Source: Brevundimonas vesicularis NBRC 12165
GTDB lineage: Bacteria; Pseudomonadota; Alphaproteobacteria; Caulobacterales; Caulobacteraceae
Assembly: GCF_001592205.1 (NCBI RefSeq)
Contig: NZ_BCWM01000019.1
Coordinates: forward strand, 1-62,094
Length of the DNA: 62,094 nt
Direction: 5' to 3'
How positions within the stretch are numbered: position 1 is the first letter of the stretch; each line of letters begins with the position of its first letter. Positions 9,044 to 17,618 of this stretch are shown one piece after another. A program made the position numbers and the translations under genes. The notes under the pieces are model-generated. The model did no database searches. It was not told where the DNA came from and saw nothing but the letters and a program-made list of their open reading frames with translations.

Positions 9044-11023
9044 GTGAATCTGTCAAAATCAACTCTTTGGGCTTTTGTCAGCGTGCTGGCCCTGGGCTGT
9101 GTTCCGGCTCATTCGCAGGATGTGTCCGCCGTCTCGCAGGCGTCGGCCTCTGCGCCGGCGAAACCCGCTGCGTTGGATTTGTACGGCCGGCTTCCGGCGT
9201 TTTCCAGCCCGCGCTTGTCGCCCGACGGCACGAAATTGGCGCATTTGGTGAATGTCGGAACTGGGCAGGCGCTAGTCATCATCGACCTGTCAAACCTTCA
9301 AGTGATTGGCGGGCTTCGTTCGATCGAAAACAAGGTGCGTGGCCTGTCGTGGGTGGGCAACGACTACCTGCTGATTTCCACATCCACCGCCGCCTCATTG
9401 CCGTTTGCTGCTGGGAAGGGCGAATACACGCAGGGTCTGATCTACACGCTTGCAACGCGTTCGGTTCAGACGGTTTTCGCCCGCAATCCGGAACTGGCTC
9501 GCATCATGATCAGCGGCGCGATTATCCGTGATACGCCGACTGGCCCGGCCATCTATTCGCAAGCCTTTGATGCGCGCGATGGAACGGCTGATCTCTACCG
9601 CGTCGATCCCGCCACCAATCGCGCTACTCAGATCGCCCGGGGCCGCAATGTCGGCAACTATCTCCTAGACAGCGCCGGCGAACCGGTTGCGCGCTCCACA
9701 TATTACGCCGAGACCGGCACATGGAGCGTTGATGTCAAGCGAGATGGAGGATGGCCTCGCGTCTGGTCGACGACCGCCTTGCTTGATCAGCCTTCGTTGA
9801 TTGGTTTTGGCGCTTCGACAAAGTCGGTCATCGTTCAGGCCAAACTCGAAGGAGACGACGAACCCAAATATCGCGAGCTTTCGCTCGAAACCGGCCAGTG
9901 GACGGATCTAGCTTTCGACACTCAACCGGACAGCCTGATCTATCATCCCGTCACGAAGCTGTTGATCGGCACCGTCAGGACCAGCGACGAGGGACCTGTC
10001 TACGACATCACTGACCCTGCGGCGGCGCGGACTTGGCGCGCGGTCAGGACCGCGTTCAAGGATCGTCATCCGTCGATTCAGAGCTGGGCGGCGAACATGA
10101 GGTCGCTGATCGTCGAGACGGACGGAAACGGCGATCCCGGCACGTACAACCTCGTGGATCTGGATCGTGGCGTCGCCGAAATCGTGGGCCAATCCTATCC
10201 CGACATCGCGGCCAACCAGGTCGGAGAGATACGATCTGTCTCCTACACGGCAGCCGACGGCATGACGATTCCAGGATACCTAACCCTGCCGCCGGGTGTT
10301 GGGGAGCCTCGTAGTCTGCCGCTGGTAGTGTTGCCGCACGGTGGTCCTGCGGCGCGCGACACCTTCGGATTCGACTGGTGGGCGCAAGCGATTGCCGCTC
10401 AGGGCTATGTGGTGTTGCAGCCCAATTTCCGGGGATCGGACGGCTTGGGTGAAGCTCATCTGAGCGCCGGCTATGGTCAGTGGGGTCGCAAGATGCAGAC
10501 CGACCTGTCAGACGGCGTACGCTGGTTGGCGTCGCAAGGCATGATCGATCCCAAGCGGGTGTGTATCGTCGGCGCCAGCTACGGGGGGTACGCCGCCATG
10601 GCCGGTCCGACTCTGGACACCGGCATCTACCGATGCGCCGTGGCTGTGGCGGGCGTTTCCGACCTCAATGAGATGATCCGTTGGTCGGGGGGGGGCTCAC
10701 GGGGACGCGAGAGCCCAGTTGTTCGATATTGGATGCGTTTCATGGGCGCGGAAAAGCTTGGCGATCCGGCGCTCGACGCCTTGTCGCCAGCACTGATGGC
10801 TGATCGCGCCGATGCGCCGATGCTTCTGATCCACGGCCGAGATGACACGGTCGTGCCCTACGACCAGTCTGTCCGGCTTTACAATGCTCTACGCAGAGCC
10901 GGAAAGCCCGTTGAACTCGTTCCGCTCGATGATGAGGACCACTGGCTATCGACCGCCGCCACGCGACAGCGGATGCTCGATGAAACCGTAAGATTCTTGA
11001 AGGCGAACAACCCGGTCGACTGA
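9044..11023 (+). CDS. S9-family prolyl oligopeptidase-like peptidase
   Basis: A 659-residue secreted peptidase starting at a GTG with GGGTGGGG upstream. It has a signal peptide (about residues 1-25, ending PAHSQ), a seven-bladed beta-propeller-like region to ~390, and a C-terminal alpha/beta-hydrolase domain. The triad is visible: Ser512 in GASYGGYAAM, Asp601 in HGRDDTVVP and His633 in DDEDHWL. This is the S9C-type acylaminoacyl/dipeptidyl peptidase architecture, expected in the periplasm to process imported peptides. A run of nine G at 10687-10695 lies inside the catalytic domain. The gene separates infC from rpmI, which is unusual. Confidence 0.9.
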   Translation: MNLSKSTLWAFVSVLALGCVPAHSQDVSAVSQASASAPAKPAALDLYGRLPAFSSPRLSPDGTKLAHLVNVGTGQALVIIDLSNLQVIGGLRSIENKVRGLSWVGNDYLLISTSTAASLPFAAGKGEYTQGLIYTLATRSVQTVFARNPELARIMISGAIIRDTPTGPAIYSQAFDARDGTADLYRVDPATNRATQIARGRNVGNYLLDSAGEPVARSTYYAETGTWSVDVKRDGGWPRVWSTTALLDQPSLIGFGASTKSVIVQAKLEGDDEPKYRELSLETGQWTDLAFDTQPDSLIYHPVTKLLIGTVRTSDEGPVYDITDPAAARTWRAVRTAFKDRHPSIQSWAANMRSLIVETDGNGDPGTYNLVDLDRGVAEIVGQSYPDIAANQVGEIRSVSYTAADGMTIPGYLTLPPGVGEPRSLPLVVLPHGGPAARDTFGFDWWAQAIAAQGYVVLQPNFRGSDGLGEAHLSAGYGQWGRKMQTDLSDGVRWLASQGMIDPKRVCIVGASYGGYAAMAGPTLDTGIYRCAVAVAGVSDLNEMIRWSGGGSRGRESPVVRYWMRFMGAEKLGDPALDALSPALMADRADAPMLLIHGRDDTVVPYDQSVRLYNALRRAGKPVELVPLDDEDHWLSTAATRQRMLDETVRFLKANNPVD

Positions 11024-11088
11024 TCTGCGGCCGGCCGCGTTCGATGATGGCGCTTCTCCGTCGTCGAACGCCGAGCTAAGTCTCCGCT

Positions 11089-12375
11089 ATGACCGTGAAC
11101 CCGACCCCGCCCAAGCTCAAGACGCCGGCGCTGGCTGTGCTGTTTGCGACGGTGTTTATCAATCTGGTCGGGTTTGGGCTGGTGGTGCCGTTACTGCCGT
11201 TCTTCGCCCAGAGCCTGCAGGCCGAGGCGTGGCAGATCACGCTGATGTTCTCGGCCTATTCGCTGGGTCAGTTCTTCGCCGAGCCGTTCTGGGGGCGGTT
11301 GTCGGATCGGATCGGGCGAAAGCCCGTGCTGTTGATGACCCTGATCGCCAATGCGCTGGGCTATCTGATGCTGGCCTTCGTGCCTAACATCTGGCTGGCG
11401 ATCGCGGTCAGGCTGTTCACCGGCCTTGGCGCGGGCAATATCTCGACGGTTCAGGGGTATGTGGCCGATGTGACCCCGCCCGAGCAGAGGGCCGGGCGGA
11501 TGGGTCTGATCGGGGCCGCCTTCGGCCTGGGCTTCATCGTCGGGCCGGGTTTAGGCGGATTGCTGACGCAGCCGCAACTGGGACGGCTGGGCTATCAGCT
11601 GCCGATCTTCCTGGCGGCGGCGTTGGCGGCGGTTGCGGCGGTCGGCGTCGTCGTCTTCCTGCGCGAAAGCCGGGCCAAGGCCGATCCCGCCGCCCCGCGT
11701 CCGGCCTTCCTGGCGGGACTGAAGGATGCACGCGACAACGCGGTGGTGTCGCGCGTGCTGGTCGTGACCCTGATCTATATGGCCGGGTTTTCGGCGATGG
11801 AGAGCGTGTTCGGCCTGTGGTCCGAGAGCCGCTATCAATGGGGCGCGCGCGAGGTGGGGCTCAGCTTCATGATCGTGGGCATCGTCTCGACGCTGAACCA
11901 GGGGTTCTTCGCTGGAAGGCTGGCGCGGCGCTTCGGCGAATCGCGTGTGCTGGCCACCGGCATGTTGCTCTTTGGAACCTCGCTGGTGTTGCAGGTGCTG
12001 GCGCCGGTCGCCTGGTTTCCCGCGACGCGGCTCGAGCTGGGGGCCCTGACGATCCCGGTCGTCCAGGGCTGGATCATTCCGATCGTAATGGCGATCGGCG
12101 CGTGCGGCATGTCGCTGGCAATGCCCAACATCTCGGCCATGATCAGCCGCGCCTCGCCGCCTGATCGGCAGGGGGCCATGCTGGGCCTGAACATGGCCTC
12201 CAGCTCAGTGGCGCGCATCTTCGGGCCGATGATCGCGGGCGCGCTGTTCTCGGGGTTGGGGCATGACTGGCCCTTCGTGATCGGGGCGCTGCTGACCGTC
12301 CCAGCGGCGCTTATGGCGATCAACGCCGGACGCGTCATTCGCGGCGGCGAGGGCGGCGTCAAAGCCCCGGCCTGA
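11089..12375 (+). CDS. TetA-like MFS efflux transporter
   Basis: A 428-residue major-facilitator protein with 12 predicted membrane helices. Motif A is GRLSDRIGRKPVLL after TM2, and the TM5 motif region GFIVGPGLGGLL is the antiporter signature of drug:H+ exporters of the 12-TM DHA1 class. Its closest look is the TetA/multidrug group, but sequence alone does not show tetracycline as substrate; chromosomal copies of this class often export other compounds. It stands alone between the S9 peptidase and rpmI, with a short leader after 11023. Confidence 0.85.
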   Translation: MTVNPTPPKLKTPALAVLFATVFINLVGFGLVVPLLPFFAQSLQAEAWQITLMFSAYSLGQFFAEPFWGRLSDRIGRKPVLLMTLIANALGYLMLAFVPNIWLAIAVRLFTGLGAGNISTVQGYVADVTPPEQRAGRMGLIGAAFGLGFIVGPGLGGLLTQPQLGRLGYQLPIFLAAALAAVAAVGVVVFLRESRAKADPAAPRPAFLAGLKDARDNAVVSRVLVVTLIYMAGFSAMESVFGLWSESRYQWGAREVGLSFMIVGIVSTLNQGFFAGRLARRFGESRVLATGMLLFGTSLVLQVLAPVAWFPATRLELGALTIPVVQGWIIPIVMAIGACGMSLAMPNISAMISRASPPDRQGAMLGLNMASSSVARIFGPMIAGALFSGLGHDWPFVIGALLTVPAALMAINAGRVIRGGEGGVKAPA

Positions 12376-12427
12376 CTCGTCTTGCAATGGCGGCGCTCTT
12401 CACGTAGAAGCCGCGCCTTCGCGTACC

Positions 12428-12462
12428 GAACCGCCAGGCGAACAGGCATGCCTGGGCGGTTC
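12428..12462 (+). promoter_or_regulatory. Structured leader upstream of rpmI
   Basis: GAACCGCC (12428-12435) plus AGGC (12436-12439) pairs with GCCT (12450-12453) and GGCGGTTC (12455-12462), with one bulged G: 12 pairs and a 10-base loop. It lies 75 bases before rpmI. In gammaproteobacteria and Bacillus, rpmI-rplT leaders bind L20 for autoregulation, so this is a candidate for that role. It could also be the MFS-gene terminator (followed by TTAAACTC). Confidence 0.45.
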
Positions 12463-12537
12463 TTAAACTCTGAGGAAACACCGCACGACGGGCTCAAGCA
12501 GCTCGAAGAGCGGTCGCCCCTCAAAAAGGAGACTGAA

Positions 12538-12735
12538 ATGCCGAAACTGAAGACGAAGTCGGGCGCCAAGAAGCGCTTCAAATTCACGGCCACTGGCAAG
12601 GTTAAGGCCGGCGTTGCGGGCAAGCGTCACCGCTTGATCAGCCACAACTCGAAATACATCCGCCAGAACCGCGGCACCTCGGTCATGGCCGACGCAGACG
12701 CCAAGAAGATCAAATCCTACATGCCGTACGCCTGA
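12538..12735 (+). CDS. rpmI: 50S ribosomal protein L35
   Basis: A 65-residue basic protein beginning [15 protein letters not shown] with the family's [12 protein letters not shown] segment. It is a structural component of the large subunit. A good ribosome site (AAAAAGGAG) lies just upstream. It is paired with rplT after a 55-base gap, the conserved order. Confidence 0.97.
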   Translation: MPKLKTKSGAKKRFKFTATGKVKAGVAGKRHRLISHNSKYIRQNRGTSVMADADAKKIKSYMPYA

Positions 12736-12790
12736 TCGGCGCGCGCTGTACGACTGATCTCCATCCCAAAGAATTTGAAGGAATAGCGAC

Positions 12791-13144
12791 ATGGCTCGCG
12801 TTAAACGTGGCGTAACCTCGCACGCCAAGCACAAGAAGGTTCTGGAGCAGGCCAAGGGCTTCTCCGGCCGCCGCAAGAATACCATCCGTACGGCCAAGGC
12901 CGCCGTCGACCGCGCCGGGCAATACGCCTATCGCGACCGTCGCGCCAAGAAGCGTAACTTCCGCGCCCTGTGGATCCAGCGCATCAACGCCGCCGCCCGT
13001 CTGGAAGGCTTCACCTACAGCCAGTTCATCAACGGCCTGAACAAGGCCGGCATCGAACTGGACCGCAAGGTTCTGGCCGCGATCGCCGCTGACGCGACCG
13101 GCTTCAAGGCTGTCGCCGACAAGGTCCGCGCCGCCCTGGCTTAA
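12791..13144 (+). CDS. rplT: 50S ribosomal protein L20
   Basis: A 117-residue L20 with [18 protein letters not shown], the long basic helix ([21 protein letters not shown]) and the [19 protein letters not shown] segment. It is needed for early 50S assembly and in other bacteria represses its own operon by binding the leader. It ends at a strong shared terminator. Confidence 0.98.
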   Translation: MARVKRGVTSHAKHKKVLEQAKGFSGRRKNTIRTAKAAVDRAGQYAYRDRRAKKRNFRALWIQRINAAARLEGFTYSQFINGLNKAGIELDRKVLAAIAADATGFKAVADKVRAALA

Positions 13145-13198
13145 GGGCCGCGCTCAAGTCGCGAGCGATCGCGTCGCGAGCGTAGCGCACTAAGAATG

Positions 13199-13230
13199 AC
13201 GCCCGCTCCGGTTTCCGGGGCGGGCGTTCT
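13199..13230. terminator. Bidirectional terminator rplT / histidine kinase
   Basis: A 13-bp stem (ACGCCCGC.. at 13199-13211 with 13215-13227, one T-G wobble) closes a TTT loop and is followed by TCTTCGTTT on the plus strand. On the minus strand, AAGAACGCC precedes and CATTCTTAG follows. It lies between convergent rplT and the kinase gene. Confidence 0.8.
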
Positions 13231-13235
13231 TCGTT

Positions 13236-14831
13236 TCAGGCCGCCTTGGGGACGTGCGATGCTTGGCTCTGCGCCAGCACCGTGCGGATGGCGTTCAGAA
13301 GGGCGTCGGGCTGGATGGGCTTTTGCGCCACCCCGTTCATGCCGGCGGCGATATAGTCCAGCTCGTCGCGCTCGTCGGCGTTCGCCGTCAGGGCCAGAAT
13401 CGGCAGGGCGTGGGCCGGGCCCGGCAGGGCGCGGATGGCCCGCGTCGCGGCGACCCCGTCCATCACCGGCATCTTGATATCCATCAGGGCCAGGTCGAAC
13501 CGGCGCGCGCTGACGGCATCCAGCGCCTCGCGCCCATTCTCGGCCATCTCGCAGGTGCAGCCGAACATCTCCAGCAGTTTGCCGGCGACGAAGCGGTTGG
13601 TGGCGTTGTCGTCCACCACCAGCACATGCAGGGTCTCGTGCGGCGTCGGCTCGGCCATGACGGGGGCTGGCGCCGTGTTCTCGGTCGCGACGCGCAGCGG
13701 CAGGCGCACCTGAAAGCGCGCGCCGCCCTGGGGCGAGGCGCCCAGCGAGATCGCGCCGCCCATCCGTTCGGCGATCTGACGACAGATGGCCAGACCCAGG
13801 CCCGCGCCCGCCCCCTCGCGCCCGGCCTTTCCGGTGTTGAACGGGTCGAAGATGGTCGCGGCCGCCGCCTCGGGCACGCCGGGGCCGCTGTCGTCCACGG
13901 TGAAGATCACCTCGCCGTCGGCGTGGCTTTCGATCAGGGCGACGACCTCGCCCGTCAGGGTGAACTTCAGCGCATTGCCGATCAGGTTGTTCAACAACTG
14001 CTTCAGCCGCATCCCGTCGGCCTGAACGTAAGGAACGGCCAGGTCGGTGCGGATGGTCAGGGCCAGGGCCTTTTCGTCGGCCCGCGCGCGCCACAGGGCG
14101 TCGATGTCGAAGGCGACGGCCGACAGGTCCAGCGGCTCCTCCTCCAGCGTCAGCATGCCGGCCGAGGCGCGTGACATGTCCAGCGCGTCGGTCAGCAGCC
14201 GCAGCAGGCTCTGGCCCGAATCGATCACGGTGCGGACGTAGGGACGCAGCTCTTCCTGCTCCAGCTTCTTGTCCATCAGGGCCGCGACGCCAAGCACGCC
14301 GTTCAGGGGTGTGCGGATCTCGTGGCTCATCACCGCCAGGAACTCGGACTTGGCCCGGCTGGAGGCGACGGCCTCGGCCTCGGCCAGCGCCAGGTCGCGG
14401 GCCAGGGCGCTCATTTCCTCGGCCCGCTGGCGGTGCAGGGCCGCGCCGGCCTGAACCACCTGCAGCGCCGTGCCGACGCCGACGTAGCGGCCGTCCGCCA
14501 CCACGATGAAGCCCGTCAGCAAGGCGCCCAGTTCCGCCGCGTCGTAGGCGTGGAAGAAGGCCTCGGCGCTGGTCGCCGCCTCCGCCACCGGAGCATTGCG
14601 GTCCATCAGGCTTTCGGCGGGCTTTCGGGCATACAGGGCGCGTCCGAACTCGGCCGCCATCCTCAGGGTGAAGGCGTTGCGCTCGATGATGCCGAGGGGG
14701 CGGCCATCTTCATCGACGACAGCCAGGGCCAGGGTGTTCGGCTCGGTCTGGAACCGTTCGAACACATCTGCGCCCGGCGTGGACGGGGCCACGGGCGCGA
14801 TCAAGTCGACGAAATCACCGATCAGCGGCAT
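13236..14831 (-). CDS. Hybrid sensor histidine kinase with CBS-like input
   Basis: A 531-residue cytoplasmic hybrid kinase. Residues ~1-125 carry two halves resembling a CBS pair (TLALAVVDEDGRPLGIIERN and FIVVADGRYVGVG). A short coiled segment leads to HisKA with phospho-acceptor His170 in MSHEIRTPLNG. The ATPase domain has N box NNLIGNALKF, DDSGPGVP and GAGLGLAICRQ. The C-terminal receiver has VLVVDDNATNR and the acceptor Asp in LALMDIKMPVMDG. There are no membrane segments. The ATG at 14831 has GAGGACC upstream. CBS input suggests sensing of a nucleotide-type ligand, by inference. No partner regulator is adjacent. Confidence 0.9.
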   Translation of the reverse strand: MPLIGDFVDLIAPVAPSTPGADVFERFQTEPNTLALAVVDEDGRPLGIIERNAFTLRMAAEFGRALYARKPAESLMDRNAPVAEAATSAEAFFHAYDAAELGALLTGFIVVADGRYVGVGTALQVVQAGAALHRQRAEEMSALARDLALAEAEAVASSRAKSEFLAVMSHEIRTPLNGVLGVAALMDKKLEQEELRPYVRTVIDSGQSLLRLLTDALDMSRASAGMLTLEEEPLDLSAVAFDIDALWRARADEKALALTIRTDLAVPYVQADGMRLKQLLNNLIGNALKFTLTGEVVALIESHADGEVIFTVDDSGPGVPEAAAATIFDPFNTGKAGREGAGAGLGLAICRQIAERMGGAISLGASPQGGARFQVRLPLRVATENTAPAPVMAEPTPHETLHVLVVDDNATNRFVAGKLLEMFGCTCEMAENGREALDAVSARRFDLALMDIKMPVMDGVAATRAIRALPGPAHALPILALTANADERDELDYIAAGMNGVAQKPIQPDALLNAIRTVLAQSQASHVPKAA

Positions 14832-14999
14832 CAAGGTCCTCGCAAGTCCGGACGCCTGATTAGACGGTGATATTTAACGCCAGCTTTGCCGTTCATGAAC
14901 CTTTCGCGGCGGGTTTTCGACAGTCGATCCGTAGGCGGATGGAAAGTCCGGACTGCGCGCGATATTCCCTCGCGCACGCGACTTCGATAGCCTCGCCGC

Positions 15000-15974
15000 A
15001 TGATGCGCACCCTGATCTGCGGCCTGGTTGCCGCCCTCGTTCTTGTCACTCCCGCCGCCGCGCAGGACCGACGCGTCGCCGTGACCTTCGACGACCTGCC
15101 GTTTCAGACGGATGCGGCGACCTTATGCGATCCGGCGCGCCTGATGACGATCACCCAGGATTTCGTCGCCATGCTGAAGCCGCTGGACACGCACGGCACA
15201 GCCTTCGTCAATGCGGGCAAGGTGTGCGAGGCCGAGCGCGCCACGATCCTGCCGCGCGTGCTGAACGTCTGGCTGGACGCTGGTCTGGACCTGGGCAACC
15301 ACACCAACACCCATCTGAACATCCACTCGACGACGGTCGAGGCCTATCTGGCCGACGTGGACGCCGGGGCGCCGATCGTTCAGCAGACGCTTGAGGCGCG
15401 CGGCCAGACCCTGCGTTGGTTCCGCCACCCCTATCTGTTCACCGGCGAGACGCAGGAAAAGCACGACGCCATCGCCGCCGGCCTAGCCCAGCGCGGCTAT
15501 ACGATCGCGCCTGTGACCCTCGACAACAACGACTGGATGTTCGCCGACGTCTATCGCAAGGCCGAGCAGATCGGCGATCAGGCGCTGATGCAGCGCATCG
15601 GTCAGGCCTATGTGGCGCATATGGCGACGGTGCTGGACTTCTACGAACCCTATAGCGCCGAGGTGGCGGGCGGGCGCGAACCGGCGCAGGTGCTGCTGCT
15701 GCACGCCAACACCCTGAACCAGGCCTGGTATCCGCAGATCCACGCCCTGTATCTGGCGCGCGGTTATCGCTTCGTGCCGCTGGAAGAGGCGCTGGCCGAT
15801 CCGATCTATCAGCACCCTGACACCTATGTCCGCGCCAACGGAATCTCGTGGCTGCATCGCTGGATGCAGACCGACGGCCGGCCCATCCGCTGGGAGCCCG
15901 AACCGCCCGCCTGGATCGTTGCGGCCAACAAGGCGCCGGCGTCGGAACTTCAGGCCATCGCATCCGCCCCTTGA
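15000..15974 (+). CDS. Secreted polysaccharide deacetylase (NodB fold)
   Basis: A 324-residue protein with signal peptide (residues ~1-21, LVTPAAAQD). The NodB domain has VAVTFDDLPF (motif 1, catalytic-base Asp), DLGNHTNTHLNIH (motif 2, metal-binding His pair) and WFRHPYLFTGET (motif 3). A C-terminal region with LLLHANTLNQAW supplies the motif-5-type His. It belongs to carbohydrate esterase family 4, acting in the periplasm on peptidoglycan or other N-acetylated glycans. It starts at a tandem ATG (15000/15003). It lies between the divergent kinase and pheS and does not appear to be part of the translation operon. Confidence 0.88.
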   Translation: MMRTLICGLVAALVLVTPAAAQDRRVAVTFDDLPFQTDAATLCDPARLMTITQDFVAMLKPLDTHGTAFVNAGKVCEAERATILPRVLNVWLDAGLDLGNHTNTHLNIHSTTVEAYLADVDAGAPIVQQTLEARGQTLRWFRHPYLFTGETQEKHDAIAAGLAQRGYTIAPVTLDNNDWMFADVYRKAEQIGDQALMQRIGQAYVAHMATVLDFYEPYSAEVAGGREPAQVLLLHANTLNQAWYPQIHALYLARGYRFVPLEEALADPIYQHPDTYVRANGISWLHRWMQTDGRPIRWEPEPPAWIVAANKAPASELQAIASAP

Positions 15975-16021
15975 AGGGTGACGAAACGGCTTCCACCCGT
16001 CAGGGCCTGATCGGCTGAGGG

Positions 16022-16135
16022 GAAATCGCTTCGCGATTTCGCTGATGCCGTGAATCAGGCCTTTATTTTCCCCGTGAGCATGATTCACGCTCCTGTCGGA
16101 ACCGCGAAGCGGTTCCGTCCGAACCGATCATGCTC
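16022..16135. repeat. Compound palindromic element upstream of pheS
   Basis: Three nested palindromes: GAAATCGC/GCGATTTC hairpin (16022-16040), GAGCATGAT/ATCATGCTC outer arms (16076-16084 and 16127-16135), and inside them a 9-bp hairpin CGGAACCGC-GAA-GCGGTTCCG (16097-16117). The arrangement looks like a small interspersed repeat inserted between the deacetylase and pheS; it may also shape the pheS leader. Confidence 0.6.
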
Positions 16136-16150
16136 TAAGGCACGGGGCAA

Positions 16151-17227
16151 ATGACCGATCTCGCCACACTCGAACTCGACCTGATCAACGCCATCGGCGG
16201 CGCGGAAACCGTCGCCGCCCTGGAAGAGGTGCGCGTCGCCGCCCTGGGCAAGTCCGGCTCCGTCTCCGGCCTGCTGAAGGGCATGGGGGCGATGAGCCCC
16301 GACGAACGCCGCGAACAGGGGCCGATGATCAACGGCCTGCGCGACCGCGTCGCCGCCGCCATCGCCGCGAAGAAGACCGCGCTGGAAGCCGCCGAGTTGG
16401 ACGCCCGGCTGCTGTCGGAACGCATCGACCTGACCCTGCCGGCGCGTCCGCGCAGGAAGGGCGGGGTCCACCCGACCATGCAGGTGATGGACGAGATGAT
16501 CGCCCTGTTCGCCGAGATGGGCTTCGCCGTGGCCGAAGGTCCGGACATCGAGGACGACTTCCACAACTTCACCGCCCTGAACTTCCCGCCCAAACATCCG
16601 GCGCGGGAAATGCATGACACCTTCTTCTTGAAGCCGGACCCCGAGACGGGCGAACGCAAGGTGCTTAGGACCCACACCAGCCCGGTGCAGGTCCGCACCA
16701 TGATATCGCAAAAGCCGCCGATCCGGATCGTCGCGCCGGGCCGCACCTTCCGCAAGGATTGGGACGCCACCCACACGCCGATGTTCCATCAGATCGAAGG
16801 CCTGGTGATCGATCGTGACATTCACATGGGCCATCTGAAGACGACGCTTCAGACCTTCATCGCCCGCTTCTTCGAACTGGACGCGATCCAGGCGCGGTTC
16901 CGTCCGCACCACTTCCCCTTCACCGAGCCCTCGGCCGAGATGGACATCCGCTGCGACCGTTCGGGCGGAAAATTGGTGTTCAACACCGGCGACGACTGGC
17001 TGGAAATCCTGGGCTGCGGGATGGTGCATCCCAATGTGCTTAGGAACTGCGGCATCGACCCGGACGAATATCAGGGCTTCGCCTTCGGCATGGGCGTGGA
17101 CCGGCTGGCCATGCTGAAATACGGCGTGCCCGACCTGCGCCCGATGTTTGACGCCGACACCCGCTGGCTGTCCCACTACGGCTTCTCGGCCTTCGCCGCC
17201 CCCAACCCGGCCTCGGGCCTGAGCTGA
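16151..17227 (+). CDS. pheS: Phenylalanine--tRNA ligase alpha subunit
   Basis: A 358-residue catalytic subunit of the alpha2-beta2 PheRS. An N-terminal coiled-coil tRNA arm (residues ~1-85) is followed by the class II core: motif 2 [21 protein letters not shown], the [16 protein letters not shown] segment and motif 3 [17 protein letters not shown]. Full length. It is followed 4 bases later by an unknown small gene and then pheT, giving a three-gene unit. Confidence 0.98.
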   Translation: MTDLATLELDLINAIGGAETVAALEEVRVAALGKSGSVSGLLKGMGAMSPDERREQGPMINGLRDRVAAAIAAKKTALEAAELDARLLSERIDLTLPARPRRKGGVHPTMQVMDEMIALFAEMGFAVAEGPDIEDDFHNFTALNFPPKHPAREMHDTFFLKPDPETGERKVLRTHTSPVQVRTMISQKPPIRIVAPGRTFRKDWDATHTPMFHQIEGLVIDRDIHMGHLKTTLQTFIARFFELDAIQARFRPHHFPFTEPSAEMDIRCDRSGGKLVFNTGDDWLEILGCGMVHPNVLRNCGIDPDEYQGFAFGMGVDRLAMLKYGVPDLRPMFDADTRWLSHYGFSAFAAPNPASGLS

Positions 17228-17231
17228 ACCC

Positions 17232-17618
17232 ATGACCACAGTAAACCTGCCTTTCCCGCCCGAATTCGCCCGTCAGCAAGTGTTCGAGGATATTCAAATC
17301 CCTTTGGCGGTCTTTTTCCGTCAGTTGGCGATGAGCAATGTTTCCATCGTTGAAGGCCGCGCGTTTCGTCGATGCAAGATCGAGGGGCCGGCTGTGATGC
17401 TTGTCCTGGATGGCGTGGCGTTCGACGGCTGTAACATGGGGTTCGACGGCGGCGATGTTCGCAATCTGCTGCTTCGTCCGATGGGTAAGAAGGTGATCGG
17501 ATCCGTGCCGTTCGCCATGTGTCTGTTCGAAAACTGCTCGTTCAACGCGGTCGGCTTTACGGGTGAAGACCGACATCTTGAGGCGTTCCAGTCGGCCTTG
17601 AGCGACGTGCAGCAATGA
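17232..17618 (+). CDS. Unknown protein between pheS and pheT
   Basis: A 128-residue protein I do not recognise. It begins 4 bases after pheS stops and its TGA overlaps the pheT ATG by 4 bases, so it is in the operon and probably coupled to pheT. No signal peptide or membrane helix. The middle has short repeats, [15 protein letters not shown] and FENCSFNAV, with an F-x-x-C spacing reminiscent of a short pentapeptide-like beta-solenoid. The N-terminus ([12 protein letters not shown]) and a C-terminal acidic stretch are predicted soluble. Its codon use is less GC-extreme than pheS and pheT, hinting at later arrival. Function unknown; membership of a PheRS operon suggests only co-expression. Confidence 0.75.
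   Translation: MTTVNLPFPPEFARQQVFEDIQIPLAVFFRQLAMSNVSIVEGRAFRRCKIEGPAVMLVLDGVAFDGCNMGFDGGDVRNLLLRPMGKKVIGSVPFAMCLFENCSFNAVGFTGEDRHLEAFQSALSDVQQ

Noticed and set aside
11089..12375. Tetracycline resistance gene
   Set aside because: Only the MFS DHA1 class is supported; nothing shows tetracycline as substrate.
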